From Antedon bifida (Eukaryota; Echinodermata; Crinoidea; Comatulida; Antedonidae): a DNA stretch of 64,000 bases. Shown here piece after piece: positions 49,067-62,662 of the stretch. Where the stretch lies: positions 11,658,501-11,722,500 of the forward strand of contig OY727094.1 of assembly GCA_963402885.1 (NCBI GenBank), read 5' to 3'. Made by a program: the position numbers and the translations under genes. The notes beneath the pieces were generated by a model, which saw nothing but the letters and a program-made list of their open reading frames with translations, did no database searches and was not told where the DNA came from. Every line of letters begins with the position of its first letter. Positions within the stretch are counted from its first letter, which is position 1.

Positions 49067-51885
49067 CTATAATATGAAATACATACAATATTGGTTATAT
49101 TTTACAGTACACTGTATAATAATTTGTTATGTAATTTATACTTATACCGAGTATTATTTTACAAAAATCAATTTGCAACTATTTACTGCATGATCATACG
49201 CAATGTAACCAAGTCAAATTAGTTTTCTGAATTTGATTTCTACTTTTGTATACATTTTTTTAAAAACATGATAATTATGTTATATACTTTTATACAATTT
49301 TGCATTATTTCAATTTTAATGTCAAAATGTTGTTGCTGGTATTTAAATTATCGATCACTTTTTAGTTTTACTTAGTTTTTTTAAATATTAAATTACTGGA
49401 GGTTTAACATACAAACTTTTACTTTCAGGAGCATGTTTAACTAACTTCATTATGTTAATTATCCTTTATGTGATCATAGAGCAAAGAAATAGTTCATTGC
49501 TCTATGGTGTGCTTGTGGAGTTTAGCTAGTATAAGTTCTTGCAAGTGTAGCATATTAGTCTAAATATTGATTGTAACAATGTTAATCTTGAGTTTAATCT
49601 GATAAAAATAAAAGATGGACAATTTAATTGTAGACACCTCTTTGAACAACACAACGTATATTTGTTTTCATTTTTGAAAGTCAAGATAAGATCAAATGGA
49701 CAGTTTTTAGAAATACCATGACCAATTTTATACCTCCCTGGATAGCTGAAGCCTGTCCGAGAATTAAAATGGGTAAGGTTTGGCTGATACCAGAATACCA
49801 AGAACCTAACAAATCATATCAATGTGAAAAATATTGAATCTGAATATAAATGCAAAAAAGACATTTATACAGTTGAATAGATTTATAACATTTTTATTAT
49901 TTGTGTTATATACTTATTGAATTGACTTATTAAAAATTAATACAATTTACATTAAAACAAATTCATAAATGTTATTCTTTTTAATTCAAAGATATAAAAA
50001 CATTCACTGGAAATAAGTCATTATACAGTAATTATAGCAAAAAAATAAACATTATTTATTCACATTACATTATATACATACCAACATTTAAAACAAATTG
50101 AACTAAAAATTATCTATATAAATCCTATAACTAATAATTTTATAATAAGCTAATAAATATTAATATATTATTTTGATGAACATTGAAGACAAACAGTAAA
50201 ATGATATACATTGTGTATAGGATGTGAATAATATTCACTGAGGCTAAAACTTTCATAGTAGACCATGCTCACCAGGAGTATACCAATAAAAAAATAAAGT
50301 TCTGTATGTTCCATAATCATTGCTTATCATATTGAAATGTTTTATACTTCAGTAAATAAAATGAATGAAAAAGAAAATTTTCTAAAAGTAAACAACAATT
50401 TTCGCGCCAGTCCTTTAGACAGTTACATTCAAGAGAACGGAAGCATTAGGAAACATTTACCATGCAGAAGCTTATAATAGATTACTAAGGCTGAAAAAAA
50501 TGGGTATTTAGAAACACAAACTGGGCATGAGCACACCCCAAAGCACGTCTGGTAAGAAAGTCTAAATGGGAATTTGTAAACTCAAACTGATATGTATGCC
50601 AGACATTAGTTTGCAAGACCTATGTTCAATAAACAATGACTTTGTTTTGGCTGTCAACATAGAGGCCAAGTATAATTACCGTCATATATATCATTGAATA
50701 ATGGTCAAAACAATCCTTCCTCTATTGTAAATATTTTTGGCGAATGGGGTGTATATAGATGACAATTGTTTGATTAGTGTGTGTGTTTGTCGGCTGCTGC
50801 TGTACGAGGAAGGCTCATTGAAAATTAGAAATTTTTTGTTCACTGGAATGTTTGGGTATGAGTGGGTCACTCCAACCTTAGGGAGTAATGCCACTCAGAA
50901 TGCATAGTGTCTATAGTAATTCAAACTATATTTATGTTACACAAAATGTTTACTACTGATTTTTTAAACAAAAATAATTGATAATAAATCTTTATTTCTT
51001 AAATTATTAAATAGAATATCAATTTAGAAAATATGATTTAATGAAGAAAGAACAATAATTAAAACTGTTATCTCAGAAAGTCTTTTTTATGGTAAAAAAT
51101 TGATTTTTGTTGAATTCATTGTTGTCTGAATTATTGAAATTGATAAAGTTATTAGCAGCAGTTACTGGCAGTACCAGTATAATGTAGTGAAACAGTATGT
51201 GTACCAATTTGTCTGGCCAATTTATCTATATTTTATTTTATTGTGGTTATCAACCACATGTGTATTCATACTTTATAGGGTATTTAGATACGCAAAGAAA
51301 AAATAATGTAAAGTTTATTAATGCTTACTGTACATTATACAAATGGAACATATTTTTGTTGAGTAGATAATATTTAAACATTACATTCAATCAACTGCTG
51401 GTGTGAATGATGAATTAAAGTATGACATCTCAACTTGAACAAATGAAATATTGAGAGGTTTTATGATAGTATGTCCACACTAATAGCGTGCACTATAACA
51501 TTTTGGAAAATATCAAAACATAGAGGGCACTATTAAAAAAGAAAAGATATTAATGTATATAACAGTATAAACATGGGTATTTCAAAGAACGAAAATGCGG
51601 TGGCAATGGTATAAAAAAGCAATGATGTACAAAATGTGTACAAAGAGTCTTAATTTCTTAAATTTTAGTATATACTTTTTAAACTATAAGATAATATTGA
51701 ACAATTTGTGATATTATTACAGTAATTAGGCATACAACTAAAATTATTCACAGCCTACTGTGTTAATTAAATCATTAAAAATACTACATATTAAACTAAT
51801 ATTTGTTAGTACATATACAGTACAGATAATTAATACTGCAACCTTTGGACGCGTACACTACGTTTCGTATGCATGGCAACTTCAT
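49067..51885. other. No gene recognised
   Basis: AT-rich DNA upstream of the first ankyrin exon. I see no further ankyrin exon or promoter motif. 51,410-51,545 is a diverged relative of 15,380-15,510 (GAGAGGTTTTATGATAGTAT, GTCCACACTAATAGCG), so a repeat family shared with the ankyrin introns. The rest shows nothing I can name. Confidence 0.5.
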
Positions 51886-51887
51886 AG

Positions 51888-53822
51888 GTTTCGCGTGGCG
51901 TAATCTACGCAAGCTAACATGCTACGCGTAGGCTACGCATAGACTACGAAGCGATAGCTAGGAGGGGAAATCCCAATGTTCAGATTATTGTGTACTGTGC
52001 TGCATGCACCAAACACGGAATTTGAATACTAGTTTTCATCAAATTTAAAATGCGAGTTAATTCTGTGAAGTAATAATAAATGTATTAATATTAGTATTAA
52101 TTACTGTGTGTTGTGTTAAAATGGGACATTTATTTTTATGAAAGAAGAACAAGTGTACGTCTACAGTATCGGCCAACGTACGCTAAGGTGTGAAATGGCC
52201 TCCGACTAGGCCTAGCTAGCTAAAGAGGTAGGGTTACCTACCGACAGTTTAATTTTAAAATAAGTGGTACGCCTAGCTAGTACTTATAGGCCTAGTTAGT
52301 AGTAGTACTGTATGATAATACATACTGTGTACAAGCGTTAAATACGATGTACATGGCGTGAAAATGTGAAATAATGTGGTATAGCCTATAGTAACAGAAG
52401 GATATTTCCTCAATAATGAGTGAGTGAGTGGCCGAGCGGTTAAGACAGTGGAACCGTAATCACGTAGCCATAACATCGGCAGGGGTTCGAGGCTCACTCA
52501 CTCCATGGTTCTGGTGGTAGAACGAGTCTTCTCTGATAAGGACTATAAACCGTAGGTCCAGTGTACACAACTTGCTCGTGTGCACTTTAAAGAACCTAGT
52601 ACATCTTTCGAGACGAGTAGGGGGTTACCCCGGTGTATTAGTACATCACAGCCACTGATCACCAACTGGGCCTTCTGGGAGATCAGTCCTTGACTGAAGA
52701 GGTCACCCAGTATAAAGATAAAACAAACAAACAAAATATGTCAGTTTTCGCCGTGTAGCTGCTGTTACCCACGTGTGTGTATCGCGCAGTACTACACTAC
52801 TGTCTGAACTATGTTTGTTTACTAGGCTATATAATGAACGATGTTTCGTTTTAAAATTGCGTTTAAATGAAATATTACGCTTATTTAGTACTATGGGATA
52901 ATATGGATTGTTTAAATACAGTAAATGTCAAAATAATAGAATACAAGTAGGTACGATATTTTTGTTCCAACGGAAATCAAGACGGATCACTCTATTCGTA
53001 ATTCATTTGCCCAGTGTGTTTGTATCCACGTGTTTATGATCCGCGGATGGATACTCTCTCTGAGCTGTACTTGTTATGTTTTGTTTAACCTTCAATTTAG
53101 TGAAGTTGAACTTTTAAATAAAGTCTTGCATATTTTAAAATTTTAATTATAATTTATTTTTATTTATAACTAAAATAACATTTATTTAAATACTATCTAA
53201 TTTATTATCTCGCATGACTAAAAATCAAAACAACAAGATCAGGCAAGCACATGTTATGTGTCCTCCGATCCTCCTCCTCTCTGCTGATGACGATGTTAAA
53301 CGACCTGTAACTTGACCCTCCACCGATCCTCTGTTGCAGGCTGTTGTTACAATAGCTGCTAACAATGGAGTTTGATGTACAGTTACGACAGTTTCAAGCC
53401 TGGATATTTTTTTTTTTAAATGAAATATACTGACGTACTGTATTACTATTAATTACTTATAAAAAATTAACTTGTAATTTGAGGCCTACTACTAATACTA
53501 TTACTAGTAATAATGGAAGGTAGCCGTCATAACGGTCCGTCATCAATGAATTTTGTACAATACTGGCCGGCGATTATTTTATTTAGAAAAATTTGAATTT
53601 CAAGTATGTTTAATGATGATGATATTATTGTATTGGCAAAACAATCGTATCATTTCTATTTATTCAAACTTGTCATAGCCTGCTTAGTCGTCGACGATGT
53701 ACGTGTACACAGTTACACGGTGACAGTTGAGTTTGGGGAATTCCCACACACAGTTGATCACAACGTAGGCTACAAATGCTGCGCGTAGCCTACGCACTAC
53801 GAATGCTACGCCACGCAAACAA
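51888..53822. mobile_element. Possible 1.9-kb inverted-repeat element
   Basis: The left side has GGTTTCGCGTGGCGTAATCT and GCTACGCGTAGGCTACGC; the right side has GCGCGTAGCCTACGCACTAC and GCTACGCCACGCAAAC in inverse orientation. The terminal match is about 13-15 bp, with imperfect repeats of GTAGCCTACG-type words inside. No target duplication or transposase was found. A SINE is nested at 52,418-52,737. Confidence 0.45.
52418..52737 (+). mobile_element. tRNA-derived SINE with class II tRNA-like head
   Basis: The head, GAGTGAGTGGCCGAGCGGTT, has a clear A box (TGGCCGAGCGG) and a B box (GGTTCGAGGC) about 35 bp on, resembling a tRNA-Ser or tRNA-Leu with a long variable arm. A body follows with CTTTAAAGAACC and CGAGTAGGGGGTTACCCC, and the tail ends AAACAAACAAACAAAA. 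Transcribed by polymerase III if active. Confidence 0.8.
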
Positions 53823-55880
53823 CACAAAACATATTTCCACAATATTGCATTTACAACATATTTCTATTTGTAGTAGCTAATAGTAATTTCCCTGCATAAA
53901 AAATAAATAATTCAAACTCTGAAACGAAAAGACAACAATTTGGCTTATTCAGTTATTTCGTAACCATGGTAATAAGGGTTGCCAATGACAATCCCTTTGT
54001 TTTATTATCAAATCTATCAATAAGTGTAAACATTTTTATCTCAGATAGATATTATAAGGAAAACTAGGTTGTAGACTTTAAGTTCCATTTAGCCCTTAAG
54101 AAATGTTGAAATTCATCAGGATATAAATTTGATAGTAAATGTACATGTTTTATAGCCTATGATATTATTACAGTTAGGCCTAATCAAGTATAAAACTAAA
54201 CAAATTACCGGTTATTGGTCGAATCACTTGCGCTGCAACCAAAGTTTTAGACCAAGTTTTATTTTTTATTTCTGTTTGTTAATTTTTTTTTTTTTAATAA
54301 AAAGCAAAATAATCACTGTCAAGCCCTTTGATTTTTGTTGAACAGTACACTGTTACTGAAAGTGCGAACAAAAAAAGAAATTAAAAAAATAAACAAACGA
54401 TGAGTGAGGGCACTGTGTAATATAAAATGTATAGGCCCTTGTAATGTATTATGGACAAAATAATTACAAACTAAAAATGGGTCTAATATGGGTCTATATT
54501 ACATCCTTTAATATCATTGCTCTTCATTATTTAATGAGGAGGTGGTGGACGGAGTTGGTAGTGTGTTGACAATAAAAGAGAGTATGCCAAAATGCATTAC
54601 TAAAAATGATGAATAAAACATCATACTAAAATATTCAGTACAACTAGCACCTTTGATCATTATAATACACAGGGATCATAGGGCATTTAAGTGACTTGTC
54701 TAAAAAACAATTTGTGAATATTGCACTTTTAAAATACAAAATCATATGTAAGAACAATTGAAGGTTGTGAAGATGTGCCATTTTAATGTAACATAATATA
54801 GTTATCCATTTTGACCTAAAATTTGATCCTAAAAAATGTATTTACCTAAAAAAATTTCAAATTAAATATTTTAATGAAAAAATTGGCTGCTAGCCAATGG
54901 GTTATTGGTTGAATTTATTCCATTTATTTTTTTTCATTTTTTTTTCTACGGAAGTGATTAACTTTATTAAAACCCTACAAAATAACATATTCAAAATCTG
55001 ATTTGTTTAATCTTCATTTTTCATGTTTTTACACCTTTAACTATTGATTAAATAATGTTTAAAAAATTAATATTAATTTAATAAAATGGTCGAGGCACTA
55101 TTGTTTTCAATGTTTTATAAAGTGTTTCAAATGGAAATTTATGACCATAGCGTGAAAAAACATAATGTATAGCATTATGTATTGATAATAATACACATTA
55201 AAGATTATATTTTTATTTTTTATTGGCATTTTTTAAATTTGTATTAAGATCACGTATTGTATTTAGTTAGACTCAGAGTGGTTTGAGTAAAAAAGATATT
55301 ATCAAATCTTTAAACCTGGTGTCAGTTAGTCTGAATCAACAATTTGGTAGATAGGAAAGTACATGTATATTAGTAGATCAATGTTTCCAAGTTTCATTGA
55401 ATTGACTCATTGCAGTAGTGAGAAACAAGTTTCTCATCCTATTGGTTTTCCACCTTGGGTAAACACTAAACGCCCTGACTTACTAAGACAAGGTAATGAT
55501 GAGGAAGGGTGATACTCATCCGACATAATTACTTTTTACTTATGGCACTGTAAACAATATCTTTTTTTTCTTACTATCTTTAGTTCCTATTACTGTTTAA
55601 GCTGCTTTACTGATTTCATTAAAATATTTGATTGTATAGTATTAAAAGAGGACGAAATATCTAGAAATAAAACCCTAGTATAAGTATTTAGCACAATCAA
55701 GATGAGCAAGCAAGTTATGTATTAATGTAGTAATAGATGTTCATAAACACCAAGCTAATTGAATTCAGCTACCAAAACTAATTTTTTGTAATTGAATAAT
55801 AAATATTCAATTCATTTTATCTTAATTTTTTTAAACTTTAAAGATAGCATACCAAGATACAGAAACCAGCACAAGACAGA
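53823..55880. other. No gene recognised; MITE remnant within
   Basis: Mostly AT-rich and featureless. 54,530-54,740 is the partner of 48,340-48,640. 54,880-55,045 is an inverted, decayed relative of the MITE at 12,791: GGCTGCTAGCCAATGGGTTA, CTACGGAAGTGATTA and CTTCATTTTTCATG match its interior and left end in reverse complement. Confidence 0.55.
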
Positions 55881-55885
55881 AAAAC

Positions 55886-57786
55886 CAACAAAGTGATATA
55901 TCACTATTATAATTTTGGGAAGGATTTTAGAAAATGGATAAATGTGTTTTATACCGGCGCCTGTAGCTGTGTGATTAATAATGGTTATTCGTCTAATTTT
56001 TTTAATCTATCAAGAGGTCTCCGACAAGGATGCCCTCTCTCTCCATACTTATTTATATTGTGTGCCGAAACATTGTCTTCTCATATTCGCCACAATCAAA
56101 CAATTAAAGGTGTTACAATTAATAATCAAGAAATTAAACTAACGCAATATGCCGACGATACAGTTGTCATTCTCGATGGTTCTAAAGAGTCTATTTTGGG
56201 CACTATGAAAGTTCTTGAAAATTTTGCCAATATTTCTGGATTAAAAATAAATCAAGATAAAACACAAGTGATGTGTATAGCATCGGATAAACATATACTA
56301 AATACATTTGAAGAGGATAACAAACTAAAAAAACTTACTTGGACAAAAGGTCCGATACGGTTACTCTGAGTAAAATTTACACTCGATCCTTCGGATCTGT
56401 TTACTCTGAACCTATTACCTCAGCTTGACAAAATTAAAACGCTTACTAACATTTGGTCAGCAAGAAATCTCACCCCAATTGGCAAGATAACGATAATTAA
56501 GACTCTAATAGTGCCCATGCTTACTTTCTTGTTTACTGTGATAACCAATCCACCTATATCATTTTTTAAACTCTTTCATTTGGAATCGCAAACCGGATAA
56601 AATAAAGAGAAAACTAATTATAAACACAATAGAAAAGGGGGGACTTAAAATGGTCCATGTAGAGTCGTTTTGCTACACACAGAAAGTATCATGGGTAAAA
56701 CGATTTCTAGATGAAGACAACCGGGGTCGTTGGAAAGGCATATGGCGGGAGTTTTTACACTCGGCTGGGGGTAATTTGATTTGGTATTGTAATATAGCAC
56801 ATAATGACTCAATTCTCAATAGAATAAGTGACAATTTGTTTTTATCTCAAGTAATTAAATGTTGGCACTCTGTTAATTTTAAGCAAATAAATGAGGTTGT
56901 AACGTTCCACAATGAAATATTATGGTATAACAGTCATATTACAATACAAGGTGAACCGTTTTTTTATAAAATGCTATATGATAGTGGTATAACAGTAGTT
57001 AAAGATTTGCTTAATGATAACGGAAGTATGCTGTCTTATGAACAGTTTCATATTAAATATGATACACGTGTGGATTTTTTGACATTCCATAGTTTAATAG
57101 TAGCTATTCCTAAAATATGGAGAGATACCATGCAATCTAAGAACTATGATATAATGTTAAAACAAAAAAGTGAAGTAATTATAGCATCGGATTTAAAATT
57201 AGGAACAAAACTTGCATATAGCTTAATAATTAATCGCATTAGTGTTCTTCCGCATACCTGTATCAAATGGGAAAACGATTTTGGACCTATAGCCGACTGG
57301 GAGGTGTTATATAAATTAACATACAAAAGTACAATAGACACAAGACTGAGATATTTTCAGTACAAAATATTAAATATGTTCTTGGCTACAAATGTTTTAC
57401 TACATAAATTTAAAATTAAAGATTCTGAATTATGCGATGCTTGTAAGGAAGAGCCGGAGTGTTTGCAACATCTTTTTTGGAAATGCAAAAAAGTAATATC
57501 ATTTTGGAAAGACGTCCAATTCTGGTTGAACAATAGAAATATGAAAATAGTATTTAATGCAAAACATATATTACTGGGTTTTCCAAAAAATTCTGTAATA
57601 AATTTCATTATTTTGATTGGAAAATACTATATTTATAGATGTAAATGGAGAAATATAGCAGTCACACTAAAATACTTCCTAGTTGAACTAAAACATCTCC
57701 AAAACATGAAATGGCATATTGCACAAAAAAATGATAAAATAGATATGTACTTGAAAAAGTGGTTACATATCGGACAAAATAGGTAG
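55886..57786 (+). pseudogene. L1/Tx1-like LINE ORF2, 3' half, broken
   Basis: The sequence enters within RT at FGKDFRKWINVFYTG and continues SRGLRQGCPLSPYLFILCAE, LTQYADDTVVIL (ADD catalytic site) and FANISGLKINQDKTQVM, typical of the L1/Tx1 group. A TGA at 56,368-56,370 interrupts the frame after GPIRLL. A frame change near 56,575 precedes the segment from 56,650. The C-terminal part has EKGGLKMVHVESFC, GGNLIWYCN and CDACKEEPECLQHLFWKC, a cysteine-histidine cluster. The stop is at 57,784. The 5' half is missing, as in most truncated LINE insertions. Confidence 0.87.
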
Positions 57787-58370
57787 TTAGAAAACAAATG
57801 TTAGGCAATTCTGATCGAAATCTGATCGCTTATATTTGTTTATACATATTCACATTTGGGTATTGTGTATGTAATGTATTGAATTATGAAAGTTGTGCAT
57901 TTATGGTTTTTTTTTTTTTTAAACTGAAATCAAACCTATTAATGATATTTTTACCCCCCAAAAAACATGAAAAATGAAGATTTATGCAATTTATAGCCTT
58001 CTTGTATTTTTAATGTAGATTAATCACCAAACTGTTCAATAGGGACAACTTAATATATCTTTATATATCTTTATTATCTTTATTTACCATAAATTGTTTT
58101 CCATTGTTAAATTACTTAGAACAATGAATTGTAAATTGCAGAATTTGATTTTTATTTTTATTTTGTGTGTGTGTTACCGCTGCGTCGGTCTTGTTTTTGG
58201 TACCATGAAATATGAAATAAATAAAAAAAAAGATATATCACTGTGTGTGTATCATCCATGTGATACCAACATATTTATGTTTTTAATATATCCACTTTCA
58301 AAAAATCAATAATCAGTATTTTGTTTCACATGCTTATAATTATTTACATCGGCGGTAGCAGGAATATCTT
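57787..58370. other. LINE 3' flank and MITE remnant; no gene
   Basis: 57,948-58,070 has ACCCCCCAAAAAACATGAAA AATGAAG, like the left end of the MITE at 12,791, then an AT-rich remainder with GGGACAACTTAATATATCTT. The rest is T-rich with no recognised feature. Confidence 0.45.
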
Positions 58371-58640
58371 AAGGGGATTGCCCAAATGTCCAGGGCCTTA
58401 GCCAGGATCTGAAAATGGAACGGGATTTAAAGCAAATGTTGTTAAATGACACATCTAGATGGCACCACTAGTACAGCGGAAAAGACACTCCAAAGCATTC
58501 TAGTAAACAGAAATATGATCATAGCCTATTTTTTTCAACGGTACAACACTAACATTGAAACAATAGGATAACATTTTTTGCATTTTCAATGTGAATGTCA
58601 GGGGCAAGTTCCAATGAAGGTACTTCCAGTACGGTAATAA
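58370..58640. repeat. Dispersed repeat, diverged partner of 62,663-62,975
   Basis: Shares GCAAATGTTGTTAAATGACA and the end GAAGGTACTTCCAGTACGGT with the copy at 62,663-62,975, in the same order and orientation. Confidence 0.7.
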
Positions 58641-59625
58641 ATTCTAATCATTATAATCAATTAATGCAAATCAATTAATATTATCAATTAATAATTGAAA
58701 CAAGTTTTAAAAAAATATGAAGCTGCTGCTATAAATATTGAGCAAAATATTAAATTTTATTATTTTGAAATAAATGCTAAATAAGTCATAAAACCACAAT
58801 TTTCAAAATTTATTTTCATTTATTCACTATAAACTGTACAACAGTGTTGCTTAAATCCCACTCCAAAATCAAAAATAAGAAGATAGGAATATAAGGAAGC
58901 AAACAGTTTGGAACGTCCGTAAATACTATGAAAATTTAAATGCGCCCAAAACAAACGTTTAAATCGGATTTGAATCAACTACAGTACGGGCTTTGCCTTT
59001 AATATTATATCGTTTCTTAGTCTATTTAAAAGTGTAGTATATGACCTACAGTGTTGAACATTGCTGACACGTCTAATGACTACACAAGACTCAAACTCAT
59101 TAAGGATATCTGTTTGCACAGACGTTTCAGTACTATGTGCAACTTTATAGGTCGATTGTGGTTCGTTTAAATTATTATTCAGTAGTTAAACAATTTAACT
59201 ACAGAACTCTCTAGAATAGAAGTAGGTACCTTGAAACTGGCTTATAAGTTCGTTGATATCAATGGAAGGTTTCTTAATTGAAGGATTGATTGCTGCTATG
59301 TCAATTCAGATGGAAAAAAACTATTCCATTGGATGACACACTTTTTCAGCAGCCATGTTGGAAAAGGGTCAAGAGGGCTTGATTTAGGTGTAAATTGCTA
59401 ATAATGTAGCGTATCTTTAAAAAACTTTTTAGTGAAGATGAATTTTCATTGATATTTCTGTTTACATAATAAGGTGTACATCAATATAAATTATTAATAG
59501 AGAGATCATATATATCTGCTCAGTCATTAGTGCTCAGTTTTATGTGGAGGAGTTATCAGATGGAGTCATTGATTAATCACCTTTATTTTTATGCATAGGA
59601 CTGTTCAGTGTCTTAGGGTATGTTC

Positions 59626-59933
59626 AGACTCACGGTGGCGTTATGTAAGCAGCGTACATATTTTTGTGTGCGAACTAGGCTGCGGATTAGCGTTAGACAG
59701 CTGTTACGCCTCGCCAGTAGCATTAACCTTAACCAATGAAAAGACACGACCACAATTAGCAGGCCAACAGCATACCTGTACAGTGAGATTGCAATTCAGC
59801 AAGTGGTAAGTAGTAAGAGTAGTATAAATCAATATATTTTGAAGGTAACATAATAGTCTGAACACCTTGCCTTTTAATGCCACGGATTACTGTACGCCTT
59901 GCGTTAGATAACAAACTTAACGCTGTGAGTCTT
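59626..59933. mobile_element. Possible small TIR element, about 308 bp
   Basis: CAGACTCACGGTGGCGTTA on the left is loosely inverted by TTAACGCTGTGAGTCTTG on the right, and GCGTAC recurs inverted inside each end. The interior is more GC-rich than its surroundings and non-coding. Target duplication not clear. Confidence 0.4.
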
Positions 59934-60459
59934 GTGCCTACTGTGTAGAGTTCACCAATAACTTTAAATATTTCAGAATCTGAAAGGGTTTCTCATATAT
60001 TTCAAAACTAAATTTCAAAAACACAACAGAGACACAAACATGCAGTACAATAATAAATATAGAACAAAGTGATAGAAGAGTAAAACAACATTATATTAAA
60101 TATTATTTTTATAATGTTTAATATTTTAAGATTTGAGTGTCATAAGGACTAAATATCAATCAATTTATTTGTAATTTAAATATTCCTCATCATTATTGTT
60201 TCAAATTAATTAATCAATTTTCAGCATATCACCGGGTGGTTTAAAAATCATGTTCTGTGCCTGTTGCGGTTTATCTTTCTGTCATGTTGCTCAATTTTAA
60301 GCATGTCTACACTATCACTACATAAGTTTGACAAAAAAAAGTGTGCTCTATGCCCAAATATCATCATCACCATATATGTGCACATCACATTTATTTCTCC
60401 AGAAAGTTTGATAGTGGTAGACAGAGCTTTATAATGATCTACAGTAGTTCAAAATTTTG

Positions 60460-61145
60460 AAAGTTATGTAATATATTTATATAATGGGTGTGGCTTAAGT
60501 AATGGCATCATTATATTGTTCAAATTATATTTTATATAGTTCCATTGTTTTGTACATGTCAGCTTTAATTTAATACCAAACATGCCATATTAATTTGATT
60601 TCTTAAATTTTCCCACAAAGTTATGTAATATATAATGGGTGTGGCTTTGATAACGTCATTATATTGTGAAACTATAGCATCGCAAAGATATCATTTTTGA
60701 TAGATGAATTTGACAATTGGAAAAAAAAAGACATTGTTTGGTATCAAATTGGTGGCAAATGCTACCATACATTTTGGAAAGCTTAGTATGTCTACTTTTT
60801 AGAAATCCATGATAGCAATGACAATTGTACAGCTTAATAATTTATGATTATATAACACCGCCTACAGAAAATATGCAACACAAAATTTTGGTAAGTGTAA
60901 TTTTGCAAATCCAACAATTATTGACAACACTAGAGGTCAGAAGGTCATCAAACTTTAATAAAAATTGAAATTTTGTCTAATATTAACTTTTGACAAAACA
61001 AATACAATATAGATCATGTTAGAGGTATTTTACATGTCATAAGCTATGATTTGATACTAAACTTGACATATTTATGTAATTTATATTTTTTAGATATTTT
61101 TACATAGTTACATAATATATTATGACGTCATTAAATTGTTCAAAT
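60460..61145. repeat. Loose tandem repeat
   Basis: AGTTATGTAATATAT with ATAATGGGTGTGGCTT and TCATTATATTGTTCAAATT occurs at about 60,463 and 60,625 and, with more change, near 60,840 and 61,105 (AGTTACATAATATATTATGA). Spacing is irregular (160-270 bp). Non-coding. Confidence 0.6.
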
Positions 61146-62660
61146 TTTGGGGCACCCCTTCTAGAATTGATAGTTAGGTCCTAAAGAAGGTTTCTGCCAA
61201 GTTTGGTGCTTTTGTCACGAAGTGCACAAAAAAAGTGCTAAGCGACCTGACTAAATTGTCATCGCCTTTTTAGAAAACGCATGGACAATGCAACTAATTT
61301 AATTAAAATCGGCGACGCCTAAAATATCCTACCTAGGCTAGGCCTAGTAGGAGACGACACATGTTAGTGTATAGCCTTATTTAGCCGGACGAGACGACAT
61401 CGTGCACCGAATAGACATCGGAGTGGAGTCTAGTTTCGGCGGCCTAGGCTTGCGCTAAATTATTTAATCCTACCTTGGCTTAGCGAATTATAAATACGCC
61501 GACATAAACATAAAAAAATATATGAAAAATCAATATATTCCATGTTAAGATTTAACATAGGCCTAGTCCTAGGCCCAATTATTACGACATGTCACTGTGT
61601 AAAGAAATGGCCGTAGTATTCTGTAGCTAACCCCGACCATAATTAATTTTGAGTGAAAAAAACATGTGCTACATATGGGTACTGTTAGAGTATCGCGTTT
61701 CATGTCATGAGACACAAAATCTAGGTCAGATGAATGGTTGTAAATTTGAGAAAACACAAACTAATCTTGGTGTCAAAATAGCATCAGATTTATGTTGTGA
61801 AAATTGTGAATATATCCCAGGGGCAGATCCAGCCTTGAAAAATAGGGAAATGGAAAAGGGGTTTGTGACAAAATTTAAACAATCAGCCTCAGGAACTGGT
61901 TGTGGAGGGGGTGGCAAAAGGCCTCCAGTGTTCTACCATGTTTTAGGCTGTTTTATTGAAAAAAGTGGTTTGGTTTTTTTATCAGTTGAATGGTTGTATC
62001 TTTGAGAGAACACTAACTTTGAGCTGGGACACCTTTTAGTTCCTTTTATTTATTAAACGATGTTAGAACGGCACATTTTTATGAAAAATGTGTTTTTAGA
62101 CCAATTTATTTACAAGTTGCCAAATGCTGCATTCGATAAATCTTGCATCACAATCAGATCACTTAGAGGTCATCGCTAGCAAATATTGAGAGATAGCATG
62201 GTGCTCAGCGCACCATTTCAAACTTTGAATATCGAAAGGGTGGTAAGTATGGTTGGTTCATGTTTCTAACTCATGCACGCCGATCTTGCCAAAAATAAGC
62301 TTGAAACACCAAATGCATGTAATTAACACTAGGTTAGGTTTAGCATTACGTTACTTACTAGGCCTAGGCTACTATAACTAGTTGAATTTAGGACGATTCG
62401 GTTCAGATGTGACAGGACAAACCAGCCCACCAATGTGCCTACTGTATATGCCTGGCTTCTAATTCTATTATTAGTGCCTGGTAGCGTTTTATGATATGAA
62501 ATATGAAGTACATGATGGACTAATATTATTCATTTTGATATTTAATTATTCATTTATGCAATTTAATTTCAAGGTGTGTACAAGGAGGTACAAGGAGAAT
62601 GAAGTTGCAATCATATTTACTTCTTTTTAATTTCACCACACAGAAAACAGGCATTGTTGC
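61146..62660. other. No gene recognised
   Basis: Two related segments, GATGAATGGTTGTAAATTTG (61,728) and GTTGAATGGTTGTATCTTTG (61,985), each followed by GAGAAAACACAAAC-like sequence, mark an old 260-bp duplication. A 118-codon plus-strand frame (61,649-62,005) crosses it, but shows no domain. TAGGCCTAG words cluster at 61,330-61,450 and 62,350-62,375. Confidence 0.45.
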
Positions 62661-62662
62661 TC

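Noticed and set aside
49526-49801. Minus-strand 91-codon frame as an upstream exon of the ROCO gene
   Set aside because: No ankyrin pattern and no convincing splice sites; sequence not recognised.
61649-62005. 118-codon plus-strand open frame
   Set aside because: Spans an old internal duplication, has no recognisable domain and no splice or start context.
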